A DNA stretch of 64,000 nt from Shewanella sp. Choline-02u-19 (GTDB lineage Bacteria; Pseudomonadota; Gammaproteobacteria; Enterobacterales; Shewanellaceae): the NCBI RefSeq assembly GCF_002836205.1, contig NZ_PJBE01000013.1, positions 2,108,001 to 2,172,000 of the forward strand, in the 5' to 3' direction. Under the pieces are notes generated by a model that was not told the origin of the DNA, did not search any database, and worked only from the letters and a program-made list of their open reading frames with translations. The position numbers were made by a program, and so were the translations under genes. Below are positions 1 through 8,755 of this stretch, one piece after another. Positions within the stretch are counted from its first letter, which is position 1. Each line of letters begins with the position of its first letter.

Positions 1-430
1 GCAGGTAAAAACATTAAGTTTGATAGCAATAAAACGGATAGTAGTTTTTTATACATGATTTATTTCCTTATGTGATCCTTTAGGTTGTAGCCTTCATCCC
101 TTTCCTTAGCTACCTGCAAAATGTAGATCACAGCCACGATATTAGCCAATAGGAGACCAACATCTCACGCTAAAGTTCTACGGCGCGATCTTGATCACAG
201 AATCTGCACGACACTAAACTTTCAATTTAGTCACCGAGCTATTTGATAAGGTTAACTTTGATAGATTATTTCGTAAGCAGCAGACGTTTATAGCCGTTCA
301 ACATCAAATATATAATCACTATCGCGAACTACATCACCTAAATAGCAGTACGATTCTGTCATGGAGTTACAGCCGGAGTTATTTTGAAGTTAATCGTTAC
401 TCATCTAGAGTGTTGTCATCGACCATAATA
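1..430. other. Upstream region of the anion transporter, no gene seen
   Basis: No convincing open frame on either strand. The stretch is AT-rich and probably carries the promoter of the transporter gene that follows. The only distinct motif I see is the CRP-like palindrome listed separately at 184-199. The left end of any upstream gene lies outside the window. Confidence 0.5.
184..199. promoter_or_regulatory. Candidate CRP-type site
   Basis: CGCGATCTTGATCACA matches 13 of 16 positions of the CRP core TGTGATCTAGATCACA. It lies about 230-250 bp upstream of the transporter start. This is an inference from pattern only; the distance is long for a class I activator site. Confidence 0.35.
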
Positions 431-1837
431 ATGGACATTAAAATGTCAATAGACTCTACTGAAGTTCCCAACAAGATCAGCGGTAAAATAACCGGACAGC
501 AAAAGAATCTGTTAATACTGGCCGCTGATATTATATTACTGCTGCTAATGTATAATTTTCTTCCATTTGAACAGGGAGTTAATACAGGTCTTGCACTATT
601 GACCTTCGCGGCGATATTGTGGCTGACAGAAGCTATCCATATCAGTATTACAGCCATTATGATCCCGATCCTCGCGGTACTTTTTGGGGTATTTGAAACC
701 AAAGCTGCGATGAGTCATTTTGCCAACCCCATTATTTACCTTTTCTTTGGTGGTTTTGTTTTAGCTGCCGCTTTGAATCATCAAGGAATTGATAAGTTAA
801 TAGCCCAGAAGGTATTAACGGCATCAAAAGGACGCTTATCTGTAGCCTGTGTCATGCTATTTGGGATCACTGCGGGGCTATCTATGTGGATTAGTAACAC
901 CGCAACCACTGCAATGATGTTACCGCTAGCACTGGGGATTTTGCATCAAATAGATATCAAAAAACACAGAAGTACTTACTTGTTCTTGCTTCTCGGTATT
1001 GCCTATTCAGCAAACATTGGTGGTATTGGTACGCTGGTAGGTAGCCCCCCAAACGCGATAGCGGCTGCGCAAGTTGGCTTATCATTTAGTGACTGGCTTG
1101 AGTTCGGGCTTATTACGGTGGCGATTATGTTACCGCTCATGTTAGTGGGTCTTTACTTATATTTAAAACCCGACCTATCTATGATTTGTGAGATAAAAAC
1201 TGAAAAGCAATCACTCACCTTCCAAGGTAAATTGACTTTATTAATTTTCATCACCACAGTCTGCTGCTGGATTTTCAGTAAACCTATTTCACAAGCTCTT
1301 GGGGGCATTGGCCAGTTCGATACTGTCGTCGCACTCACTGCCGTTGTCACTCTTGCAGGTCTTGGCTTAGTGAAGTGGAAGAAGATAGAAACAACGACTG
1401 ATTGGGGGGTATTGATATTGTTTGGCGGTGGTTTGACGCTAAGTGCAGTGCTTAAGGAAACGGGTACCAGTGTTTTCCTAGCCCATTGGGTAACCGATAT
1501 ATTCGGTAATACACACATGGCATTGTTTACCTTTGCCGTTATCGCCTTTGTTGTCATGCTAACCGAGTTTGCCAGTAATACTGCCAGCGCAGCGCTATTG
1601 GTGCCAGTGTTTGCTGCTATCGCTGAAGCACTTGGCCTATCACCGGTAATGCTGTCTGTACTGATTGGTATCGCTGCCTCTTGTGCATTTATGCTTCCTG
1701 TTGCGACCCCCCCCAATGCCATCGTGTATGGCTCTGGTTATATTAAACAGTCAGAGATGATGCGAGCAGGCGTTATCATAAACTTTATCAGTATGTTTGC
1801 GCTTTATATCATTGCGCACACTTTCTGGAATATCTAA
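431..1837 (+). CDS. DASS (SLC13) family sodium-coupled anion transporter
   Basis: A predicted inner-membrane symporter of the divalent anion:sodium symporter family, which imports dicarboxylates, citrate or sulfate. The protein of about 468 residues is strongly hydrophobic. It carries the duplicated family signatures: an SNT motif (SNTATTAMMLP) followed by GTLVGSPPNAIAAA in the first half, and EFASNTASAALLVP followed by LPVATPPNAIVYGSG in the second half. These two hairpin-loop repeats form the substrate and sodium sites in known members. Substrate cannot be told from sequence. The start is uncertain: GTG 410, ATG 431 and ATG 443 are in frame; none has a good ribosome site, although a GGA lies 7 bases before 443. 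The gene stands alone and ends at a bidirectional terminator shared with the convergent lyase gene. Confidence 0.85.
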   Translation: MDIKMSIDSTEVPNKISGKITGQQKNLLILAADIILLLLMYNFLPFEQGVNTGLALLTFAAILWLTEAIHISITAIMIPILAVLFGVFETKAAMSHFANPIIYLFFGGFVLAAALNHQGIDKLIAQKVLTASKGRLSVACVMLFGITAGLSMWISNTATTAMMLPLALGILHQIDIKKHRSTYLFLLLGIAYSANIGGIGTLVGSPPNAIAAAQVGLSFSDWLEFGLITVAIMLPLMLVGLYLYLKPDLSMICEIKTEKQSLTFQGKLTLLIFITTVCCWIFSKPISQALGGIGQFDTVVALTAVVTLAGLGLVKWKKIETTTDWGVLILFGGGLTLSAVLKETGTSVFLAHWVTDIFGNTHMALFTFAVIAFVVMLTEFASNTASAALLVPVFAAIAEALGLSPVMLSVLIGIAASCAFMLPVATPPNAIVYGSGYIKQSEMMRAGVIINFISMFALYIIAHTFWNI

Positions 1838-1885
1838 CACTACACATCGTCCCACTATAACGGTGATGTTCAATTGTAAATAAAC

Positions 1886-1920
1886 AAAAAGCGCTGTAAG
1901 TGTTTGCTCACAGCGCTTTT
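1886..1920. terminator. Bidirectional rho-independent terminator
   Basis: Stem GCGCTGT/ACAGCGC flanked by A5 on the left and T4 on the right, so it can work in both directions. It sits between two convergent genes. Confidence 0.85.
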
Positions 1921-1941
1921 ATATTGTCCAAAAAATCTAAA

Positions 1942-3120
1942 TTATAAAGCCGCTAAACCTTCGTCTAACGCCGTTATAATATCTTCTACCGCTTCTAAGC
2001 CTACTGAGATCCTCAGTAAATTGTCAGTGATGCCGGCTTTGGCTCTCTGCTCTTCGGTATAGGGGGAATGAGTCATTGAGGCTGGATGCTGGATAAGCGA
2101 CTCTGCATCCCCCAAACTGACTGCAATCGAAAACAGTTCCAATTGATTAATAAAGCCGATGGATGTTTGTAAATCAGCGTCCAGCTCAAACGCTATCACC
2201 CCGCCAGCGCGCTTCATTTGACGGCCTATTAATGCATTACCGCGATGGCTCTTCAATCCTGGATAATACACTTTGGAGACTTTAGGATGGTCTTCCAAAA
2301 ATTGAGCAACAACCTCTGCACTATCACAATGTCGGTTAATTCTAACATCCAGAGTTTTAAGCCCTCTTAAAATAAGCCAAGCATCATGAGGAGAGATCAC
2401 GCCACCAATGTCTTTGAGTACTTCATACTTAATGACATCCATTTGCGCACTACTGGCACACACAATACCGGCGATAACGTCACCATGACCATTTAAGTAT
2501 TTGGTGGCACTGTGGATCACAATATCAATACCGTGCTTAATAGGTTGCTGCAGTAACGGGGTCATAAAGGTGTTATCGACAACACTGACTAAATGGTACT
2601 GTTTGGCAATACGAGCTATAGCATCCAAATCGAACACCTCAAGATGAGGGTTAACTGGCGTCTCACAAAAAATAACTTTGGTATTCGGTTTAATTGCCGC
2701 TTCAATCTCCGCTAGGTTACAAAAATCGACCAGGGTCACTTCGATACCGAACTTTTTCAGCTGCGAATTCATCAGCGCAAACGTACAACCATAGACTGCA
2801 TTTGAGGCAACAAGGTGATCGCCCATTTGAAGGTTGGCTAATAGTGCAGCGGAGACGGCAGCCATACCCGATGCTGTTGCAGCGGCGCAATCACTACCTT
2901 CAAGCACTGCAATTTTACGCTCTAACTCTGCGGTAGTAGGATTACCTAAGCGCGTATAAATATAACCCGCTTCTTCACCCGCAAACCTCGCACCACCCTG
3001 CTCTGCACTATCAAATACAAAAGTCGCACTTTGACACAAAGGTGATACCAGTGCGCCAGATTCATTTGGCTCTCGTCCAGCATGGATAACTTGTGTTGCC
3101 AATTGCCAACTATCTCGCAT
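1942..3120 (-). CDS. mdeA: Methionine gamma-lyase (PLP, Cys/Met metabolism family)
   Basis: Breaks L-methionine into methanethiol, ammonia and 2-oxobutyrate in the cytoplasm. The 392-residue protein is a full-length member of the Cys/Met PLP family. The PLP lysine lies in SATKYLNGHGD (K207). The motif YGCTF (C112) is the cysteine that marks methionine gamma-lyases against cystathionine beta/gamma enzymes, which usually lack it. The C-terminal QHPASMTHSPY segment is also typical of MGL. The gene is monocistronic, convergent with the transporter, and preceded by a spacer of about 325 bp. O-acetylhomoserine-type enzymes are the main alternative, but the cysteine argues for MGL. Confidence 0.85.
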   Translation of the reverse strand: MRDSWQLATQVIHAGREPNESGALVSPLCQSATFVFDSAEQGGARFAGEEAGYIYTRLGNPTTAELERKIAVLEGSDCAAATASGMAAVSAALLANLQMGDHLVASNAVYGCTFALMNSQLKKFGIEVTLVDFCNLAEIEAAIKPNTKVIFCETPVNPHLEVFDLDAIARIAKQYHLVSVVDNTFMTPLLQQPIKHGIDIVIHSATKYLNGHGDVIAGIVCASSAQMDVIKYEVLKDIGGVISPHDAWLILRGLKTLDVRINRHCDSAEVVAQFLEDHPKVSKVYYPGLKSHRGNALIGRQMKRAGGVIAFELDADLQTSIGFINQLELFSIAVSLGDAESLIQHPASMTHSPYTEEQRAKAGITDNLLRISVGLEAVEDIITALDEGLAAL

Positions 3121-3445
3121 ATCTCTTTCCCTATTTCATGCTTGTGACACAGACGCAATAAAATAATAGTTGTTGTTGTTTTCGTCTGTATAGGGCCAAC
3201 CAATTCAGAAATTCAAATTTGAAACGACATAGTTGGCAACGATGTACTCGCCATGACCAGCCCATTTTATTGGGTCTCAAGATACAAGTCTTAGCGGGGA
3301 TATGGTTAAGACAATTACCTTGAACTAGTCCAAGGTAATTACAAAATATTTAGAAAAGATTTATAAGATATTGCTTGTAAAATAAATGTTACGTGCTGAG
3401 TTTGTAAGGCAAATAGGCATCAACGAATAGATTGCACAAGGTCAT
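3121..3445. other. Spacer between mdeA and ycjF
   Basis: No credible gene; short frames here are compositionally poor. It must hold the mdeA promoter and the end of the psp/ycj transcript. The near-perfect palindrome at 3313-3340 is the only strong structure. Confidence 0.5.
3313..3340 (-). terminator. 28-bp near-perfect palindrome, possible terminator or operator
   Basis: The arms AATTACCTTG and CAAGGTAATT pair perfectly around an ACTAGT core. It lies about 105 bp past the ycjF stop and about 190 bp upstream of mdeA. No U-tract follows the stem in the ycjF direction, so termination is uncertain; a dimeric-repressor operator for mdeA is the alternative. Confidence 0.4.
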
Positions 3446-4546
3446 TTATTTGCCGGATACGGTTTGCTTTTCCGCTTTACTCGTTTTAGTGAGCACCATT
3501 GAAGTGAGCTCTTTTAGATCTAATAACAGCTCTTTATGGATCCCTTTTAGCGTCGGTTTCGATTGTTGATTAAACTCAAGTGGTCGACACAACGCCATGG
3601 CTTGATAGCCTAATCGGGCGGTCAGTAACCCACCGCCAAGGCCTTGTCCTAGTCGAGCAGACACCTTACCGGACATCTCAACAGACAATAGCTGAGTCCC
3701 TAAATCTGTCACTATCTCACTGGTACCTGCGTAAATAATATTACTGATAATGCCACGGATCAGTTTAACCCGACTCCAATAGCCAAGCTCGATCCCGTAG
3801 CACTTAGCTAACTGATTAATCATACTTTGATTACGCCACAGAATAATCGCCATATCAAGCACCGCCAAAGGACTTGCTGCGAGCAGTAAAGCGGACTCCT
3901 GCGCAAAACGTCTAACGATTTTCTTTGCCACTATATCTCGCTCGGTTAATACGGTCGCTTCGAATAATGTCAGCTTTTCAGCATCATTATGCTCAACACT
4001 CACCTGTTGCAAGTAGCGTTCATTTTGTATATTTTTAGGCAACTGGCTTAGCAACTTGTCAATAAATGGATCAGCCTCCCCCATCTGCATACTGCTGAGC
4101 AGTCGCATGCCTATCGCCTGTGTGTCTTCGACATTTTTAAGCATTTTAAGCTTACGCCATTCCAGAAAACTTACTTTTACCGTCCAAGACACCACTAGCG
4201 TGACGACCAAAGCGTATAGCGAAAACAACCACGTACTTTGGATAAAAGCATCATATAGACCCAACACGGTTTCAACGACAGCAATCAGTAGCACACCCAA
4301 TAAACACGCTTTGCCTAACCAAGCACGTTTACCCGATTTTTTCGACGACAAGTCGCTCTTAAGCGTCGCAACATGGTTAAATTTCTCATCCAATTTAGTC
4401 TCAAATTGCTGTTCAGAAAGCGCTTCAATTTCGACAAAGTCGTCATCAGCAGAGAATGTCGCAGAAGGCGCGATTATTGCTTCTCTATCGTCTTCAATAT
4501 GGTCAAAACGTTGTTGTTTCTTTATTGAAATATTATCAGTAGCCAT
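3446..4546 (-). CDS. ycjF: YcjF-like inner-membrane protein (TIGR01620/DUF697)
   Basis: A 366-residue membrane protein of the YcjF family, found next to YcjX and the phage-shock genes in many gammaproteobacteria. Two hydrophobic segments lie in the first half (ACLLGVLLIAVVETVLGLYD, then LFSLYALVVTLVVSWTVKV), followed by a conserved C-terminal half rich in small residues (GLGGGLLTARLGYQAMALCRPL). The N-terminal part is acidic and probably disordered. It begins 6 bp after the ycjX stop, so the two are translated from one message. Molecular function is not established; the context points to membrane-stress response. Confidence 0.85.
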   Translation of the reverse strand: MATDNISIKKQQRFDHIEDDREAIIAPSATFSADDDFVEIEALSEQQFETKLDEKFNHVATLKSDLSSKKSGKRAWLGKACLLGVLLIAVVETVLGLYDAFIQSTWLFSLYALVVTLVVSWTVKVSFLEWRKLKMLKNVEDTQAIGMRLLSSMQMGEADPFIDKLLSQLPKNIQNERYLQQVSVEHNDAEKLTLFEATVLTERDIVAKKIVRRFAQESALLLAASPLAVLDMAIILWRNQSMINQLAKCYGIELGYWSRVKLIRGIISNIIYAGTSEIVTDLGTQLLSVEMSGKVSARLGQGLGGGLLTARLGYQAMALCRPLEFNQQSKPTLKGIHKELLLDLKELTSMVLTKTSKAEKQTVSGK

Positions 4547-4552
4547 AAGAAA

Positions 4553-5998
4553 TCACTTTAATTTGTCACCGACTAAGTACTGCAATACATGGTCGAGGCG
4601 AATATGGTCAAAATCGGCATTGTTGAGTTGTTTATCAACCGCGGCTCTGGGGGCAAAACTGACAAAATCAAACCCTTGATCCTGCCAGAAACCTGCAGAG
4701 GGTAACGCCTTAGGCACCTCTCCAGGGAATAAGGTGACCGGCTCATGACTTGCAAGGTCCAAGCCTTTTACCACCTCGATGTCACGGCCATTTTGTTTCA
4801 CCATGCCATGAGTCGTCGACTTTATTGCACTGATTGCCATCGTCTCGACCTCACAGCCTTCGAACTTAGCCTGCTGCTGACTTTGATGTACCAGTTGGCT
4901 TAGCAAAGAGAGAACATGACCTTGTTGATCTCGTGTGACATGGTCAACTTTACTCGCAGCAAAAAGGAGCTTGTCTATTTTTGGCGAAAATAAACGTTTT
5001 AATAAACTAGATTGACCAAATTGAAAACTTTCCATCACAGCCTGAAGTGCGGTTTTCATATCTTCAAACTGCTCTTTTCCACGGTTTAATGGGGTAAAGC
5101 AGTCGACTAACACCAACTGACGATCGAATTTGGCAAAATAATCATGGTAAAAAGGCTTCACTACACGCGATATATACTCTGAGTATCGCTGCTTTAACGT
5201 ATGGTAAAAGCTGTTTGAAGCACTTTTATCGAGTATCACGAACTGCTCTTCCGTCACATTGATTAAGGGGAAAAGTGCCAGCACAGGTGTTCCAGCAAGT
5301 TCGCCGGGTAACAATAACCGCCCTGGTTGGGCATAGTAAAATCCATGCTGTTCAACACAATCTTGCAGCAATAATTGATAGCAATCGGTAATTTGCTGCA
5401 ACTTTGCTTCATCTGCCGTTGCCGCAAGGTCAATACTATTAATCGCTTGAGTAAACCCAGTGTAATAACTTGAATGCTTGAATACTGAAGTACGTGCTAC
5501 CTGCGATACAGACCACTGCTGGAAGCTTTGCTTAAGCATTGGCAGGTCAAGTAGCCACTCGCCGGGGTAGTCAACAATGTCGAGATAAAGCGTGGCACTA
5601 TCAGTAAATTTTGACAATAAGCCCTTCGCTGGACGATAGCGTATCGCAAGTCTTAATTCACTGATATTACGCGTTGATGTTGGCCATGATGACGGCTCTG
5701 TGAGAATGGCATTAACTGCCCCTTCATAATTAAAACTCGGAATAGTCAAATTAGGTTGCAGATCTCGCTTCACGCCGTAAAGGCGACTCTCTCTCGCCAC
5801 TTGCCATAGCGGCAACAGTGTATTGCCCTCAATGACGCCAGAATGCAGCAGTTGATTAACCAGACCTGTGATAAAAGCCGTTTTACCTGCGCCAGCAAGG
5901 CCAGTAACAGCAAGACGTAGATGCTTGTCTGTAGTACGAAGCGCTACGGCTTGGGTCTTTTTACCGAACTGTTTAAGAGAACGTTTGATACTTGCCAT
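4553..5998 (-). CDS. ycjX: YcjX-like P-loop protein (DUF463)
   Basis: A predicted nucleotide-binding protein of 481 residues. The P-loop GLAGAGKTAFI lies near residues 34-44, and the conserved DYPGEWLLDLP segment resembles a G3/Walker B region. Members of this family are dynamin-distant GTPase-like proteins linked to the Psp response and co-induced with it in enterobacteria. Here the gene follows pspC in the same direction with a short spacer containing a hairpin, and is tightly coupled to ycjF. The biochemical role is unknown. Confidence 0.87.
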   Translation of the reverse strand: MASIKRSLKQFGKKTQAVALRTTDKHLRLAVTGLAGAGKTAFITGLVNQLLHSGVIEGNTLLPLWQVARESRLYGVKRDLQPNLTIPSFNYEGAVNAILTEPSSWPTSTRNISELRLAIRYRPAKGLLSKFTDSATLYLDIVDYPGEWLLDLPMLKQSFQQWSVSQVARTSVFKHSSYYTGFTQAINSIDLAATADEAKLQQITDCYQLLLQDCVEQHGFYYAQPGRLLLPGELAGTPVLALFPLINVTEEQFVILDKSASNSFYHTLKQRYSEYISRVVKPFYHDYFAKFDRQLVLVDCFTPLNRGKEQFEDMKTALQAVMESFQFGQSSLLKRLFSPKIDKLLFAASKVDHVTRDQQGHVLSLLSQLVHQSQQQAKFEGCEVETMAISAIKSTTHGMVKQNGRDIEVVKGLDLASHEPVTLFPGEVPKALPSAGFWQDQGFDFVSFAPRAAVDKQLNNADFDHIRLDHVLQYLVGDKLK

Positions 5999-6030
5999 AG
6001 GCAGAAATTGAACCTGTTGAAGGGAGTTCT

Positions 6031-6058
6031 AGGGCAGTATACGTGTATATGCTGCCCT
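6031..6058 (-). terminator. Intercistronic hairpin pspC-ycjX
   Basis: Arms AGGGCAG and CTGCCCT with a 14-base loop, no T-run. It lies between pspC and ycjX and could act as a weak terminator or an mRNA-processing point that lowers ycjXF expression relative to psp. Confidence 0.4.
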
Positions 6059-6066
6059 GGTTCGAA

Positions 6067-6462
6067 CTATAGGTTATTGATTTGATCTTTAAGATCGTAG
6101 TTGTCAGATGTTACGTGTCGCTCTAAATTCTGTAATCTAATCTCTAGCGTTCTAAACTGAGTATTTACATCACTTAATGCCATCTTAGCGGGCTCACCGG
6201 ATTGCCAAACCTTCTTCTTAACTTCAATGTCTTTGTGGTTAAGCTTATTTTTGTCAGTGCCCGGTTTGATGTCTAATATCATCCAAAGTAATACATAGAT
6301 AATAAATACAATCCCTGTGCCGCCAAGTAAAAATATTGAGGCGGCAACCACTCTGACTAGCCATACTTCAAAATTAAAGTAATCTGCAATCCCTGCACAT
6401 ACACCGGCAATTTTACCTGTTTGAGGAATTCGATATAAAGTTCTGCTTTTGCCTTCACTCAT
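6067..6462 (-). CDS. pspC: Phage shock protein C
   Basis: An inner-membrane regulator of the Psp response, 131 residues. The N-terminal PspC domain shows the usual GKIAGVCAGIADYF motif (about residues 16-29), then one long hydrophobic segment (VVAASIFLLGGTGIVFIIY region), and a charged C-terminal tail with leucine-rich heptads near TLEIRLQNLE. In known systems PspC and PspB sense membrane stress and draw PspA away from PspF. It follows pspB by 66 bp. Confidence 0.9.
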   Translation of the reverse strand: MSEGKSRTLYRIPQTGKIAGVCAGIADYFNFEVWLVRVVAASIFLLGGTGIVFIIYVLLWMILDIKPGTDKNKLNHKDIEVKKKVWQSGEPAKMALSDVNTQFRTLEIRLQNLERHVTSDNYDLKDQINNL

Positions 6463-6528
6463 TTCTACTTCCCCCTTTACTTTATGATTAAATTGAAATT
6501 ATTTGCCTCGCTGGAAAAGTCTGATGAT

Positions 6529-6762
6529 TTATTCATCTCGCCCCCTCCATTGTGGTGCCTCGCTGTCCAAGATGGCCTCAAGCGTCTCAATTCGTTGTGA
6601 CATCTTGTCAGCCTTGCTTATGAGCTCATTTAATTGACCGAACTCTTCTTCAGTCAATCCTTGGCCAACCTGACGCTTACTTCTGTAGTGCAGTATTAGC
6701 CATATTGGCGCAACAATAATTAAGAAAATAATAATTGGTGCGATTAAAATTTCCGGGTTCAT
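6529..6762 (-). CDS. pspB: Phage shock protein B
   Basis: A small 77-residue protein with one N-terminal membrane helix (LIAPIIIFLIIVAPIWLILHY) and a cytoplasmic amphipathic tail (EEFGQLNELISKADKMSQRIETL), the typical PspB layout. It works with PspC as inducer of the stress response. The gene lies 20 bp from pspA, with a good ribosome site (GGAGGT, minus strand) before its ATG. Confidence 0.9.
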   Translation of the reverse strand: MNPEILIAPIIIFLIIVAPIWLILHYRSKRQVGQGLTEEEFGQLNELISKADKMSQRIETLEAILDSEAPQWRGRDE

Positions 6763-6782
6763 AAAACACCTCCAATCCGTTG

Positions 6783-7466
6783 TTATTTAGCTTTTGCTTT
6801 AGTCTTGCTAGCTTTCATTTTAGCTTTAAGCGCTTCGAGCTCATCATTAACAGAGTCTTCTGCTTCAAGTGCTGCAAACTCATCACTCAAGGTATTCTTT
6901 TTACCCAAATCGTAAGCTTCAACTTGTGACTCTAACCCTTCAACTCGACGCTCATATTGCTCGAACTTACTCATCGCGTTATCAATTTTGCTTGAATCAA
7001 GCTGCTTTTTCACCTCAAGACGAGAAGAGGCAGTTTGCTTACGCATAATGATAGTTTTTTGACGTACTTTTGCATCAGCTAACTTTTCTTGTAGCTGACC
7101 AACTTCCTCTTTTAAACGAAGAATATGTTCCTCTACTACAACCAATTCTGCAGCCAAGCTTTCAGCAAGTTCATTCGCTTTTTGCTTTTCAATCAAAGCG
7201 GCTTTGGCAAGATCTTCACGATCTTTAGACAATGCCAGTTCAGCTTTACTTTCCCAGTCCTGTACTTGCTGCTGTACTTTAGCGACGCGGCGAATAATCT
7301 CTTTCTTTTCTGCAAGTACTTTTGCAGATGTAGAGCGAACCTCGACCAGCGTATCTTCCATCTCTTGGATGATCAGACGTACCATTTTTTCTGGATCTTC
7401 AGCCTTATCAAGTAATGCGCTGATGTTAGAATTTATGATGTCTGCAAAGCGTGAAAAAATTCCCAT
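6783..7466 (-). CDS. pspA: Phage shock protein A (ESCRT-III/Vipp1 family)
   Basis: A peripheral inner-membrane coiled-coil protein, 227 residues, that both protects damaged membrane as an oligomer and inhibits PspF in unstressed cells. It starts with the characteristic MGIFSRFADIINSNISALLDKAEDPEKM amphipathic region and is then almost wholly helical with long heptad runs to about residue 190. First gene of a pspABC-ycjXF unit transcribed away from pspF, from the sigma-54-like promoter at 7507-7523. Confidence 0.93.
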   Translation of the reverse strand: MGIFSRFADIINSNISALLDKAEDPEKMVRLIIQEMEDTLVEVRSTSAKVLAEKKEIIRRVAKVQQQVQDWESKAELALSKDREDLAKAALIEKQKANELAESLAAELVVVEEHILRLKEEVGQLQEKLADAKVRQKTIIMRKQTASSRLEVKKQLDSSKIDNAMSKFEQYERRVEGLESQVEAYDLGKKNTLSDEFAALEAEDSVNDELEALKAKMKASKTKAKAK

Positions 7467-7506
7467 AATATTTACCTCTAATTAACGTTGGTTTCGATAA
7501 ATACTA

Positions 7507-7523
7507 TCCAGTATTCGTGCCAA
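7507..7523 (-). promoter_or_regulatory. Candidate sigma-54 promoter of pspA
   Basis: Read on the minus strand: TTGGCACG, four bases, then CTGGA. The -24 element is a full match to TTGGCACG; the -12 element matches TTGCW in only three of five bases, much as known psp promoters vary there. The site lies about 40-55 bp before the pspA start, and the divergent gene is the sigma-54 activator PspF, which supports the call. Confidence 0.6.
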
Positions 7524-7643
7524 CTTTACATTTTAGCTATTATACAATGACTTAACCAAAAACTTAACTTTTACTTCCATTTATAAACAGGGCATCATAT
7601 TATTATTTTCACCAATTATTAGCGTTAAAGACTAAAACTTACT

Positions 7644-8690
7644 GTGAGCAATCAATTTCAGCAAGACAATCTTATTGGACAATCTAATGCATTGTTAGAG
7701 GTCCTTGAACATATTTCGCAGGTAGCCCCTCTCTCTAAGCCTGTACTGATCATTGGTGAGCGTGGCACAGGCAAGGAGTTAATTGCCGAGCGTTTACATT
7801 ACCTATCAAAGCGTTGGGATCAAAGCTTTGTTAAATTAAATTGCTCCTCATTAAGTGAGAACTTATTAGAGAGTGAACTATTTGGCCATGATGCAGGTGC
7901 ATTTACCGGGGCTAATAAAAAACACGAAGGTCGATTTGAGCGTGCCAACGGCGGTACACTATTCCTAGATGAACTGGCCAATACCTCAGGCCTTATTCAG
8001 GAAAAGCTATTAAGAGTGATTGAATACGGCGAATTTGAACGTGTCGGTGGCAACAAAACCGTTCACACCGATGTTCGCTTAGTGTGTGCTGCCAATGAGG
8101 ATTTACCCTCTTTAGCTGAAGCTGGGGAGTTTAGACCTGATTTACTAGACCGATTAGCATTTGATGTTATTACACTGCCGCCGTTACGTCATCGCCCAGA
8201 CGATATCATGACGCTTGCAGAATATTTTGCCGTTGGCATGGCCAGACAACTCAAGTTAGAGCTATTTGAAGGCTTTAGCCCCAGCGCAGTAAAGCAGTTA
8301 ATGGAGTATCGCTGGCCAGGTAATATTCGAGAACTCAAGAACGTTGTTGAACGCAGCGTTTATCGCAACGCTGAATCAGGGACTGCAATCACTCATATCA
8401 CTATTGATCCGTTTGCATCACCTTATCGTCCAACAACCCGGGTTAAAACCAAAGAGAGACAACAAATACACGACACGCCAGTGGCGAGTGTTGTCGCTGA
8501 GCCAGTTAAAACTGACGCTATCAACTTCCCAATAGATTTTAAAATCCATTGCGAACAGAATGAAGTCAGTCTGCTAACACAAGCGTTAGAAGCTGGACAG
8601 TTTAACCAGAAAAAAACCGCTGAACTGCTTGGTTTAAGCTACCATCAACTTCGCGGGATCCTAAAGAAATACAACTTACTGGATAAATAA
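7644..8690 (+). CDS. pspF: Psp operon sigma-54 activator PspF
   Basis: An enhancer-binding protein of 348 residues that drives sigma-54 RNA polymerase at the pspA promoter. It has no N-terminal sensory domain: the AAA+ domain begins directly, with Walker A GERGTGKE, the sigma-54 contact loop GAFTGA (in HDAGAFTGANKK), Walker B GGTLFLDEL and the arginine finger region GNIRELKN. A Fis-type helix-turn-helix ends the protein (KKTAELLGLSYHQLRGILKK). It starts with GTG and is divergent from pspA, which permits autoregulation. The linker around residues 250-300 is longer than the core and poorly conserved in look. Confidence 0.92.
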   Translation: MSNQFQQDNLIGQSNALLEVLEHISQVAPLSKPVLIIGERGTGKELIAERLHYLSKRWDQSFVKLNCSSLSENLLESELFGHDAGAFTGANKKHEGRFERANGGTLFLDELANTSGLIQEKLLRVIEYGEFERVGGNKTVHTDVRLVCAANEDLPSLAEAGEFRPDLLDRLAFDVITLPPLRHRPDDIMTLAEYFAVGMARQLKLELFEGFSPSAVKQLMEYRWPGNIRELKNVVERSVYRNAESGTAITHITIDPFASPYRPTTRVKTKERQQIHDTPVASVVAEPVKTDAINFPIDFKIHCEQNEVSLLTQALEAGQFNQKKTAELLGLSYHQLRGILKKYNLLDK

Positions 8691-8755
8691 TTGCTGTTAA
8701 GCTCTTGGCACTGTTAAAATGCCTCTTAACGTTCAGATCATAAAATGATTGCTTA

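Noticed and set aside
1153..1722. Long open frame on the minus strand inside the DASS transporter
   Set aside because: It mirrors a membrane protein gene with clear family motifs; its protein has no ordered features and no ribosome site. Similar shadow frames lie inside lon, mtr genes and ycjXF.
4056..4679. 207-codon plus-strand frame across ycjF/ycjX
   Set aside because: Antisense to two well-supported genes; composition (Ser/Thr/Asn rich) is typical of a shadow frame.
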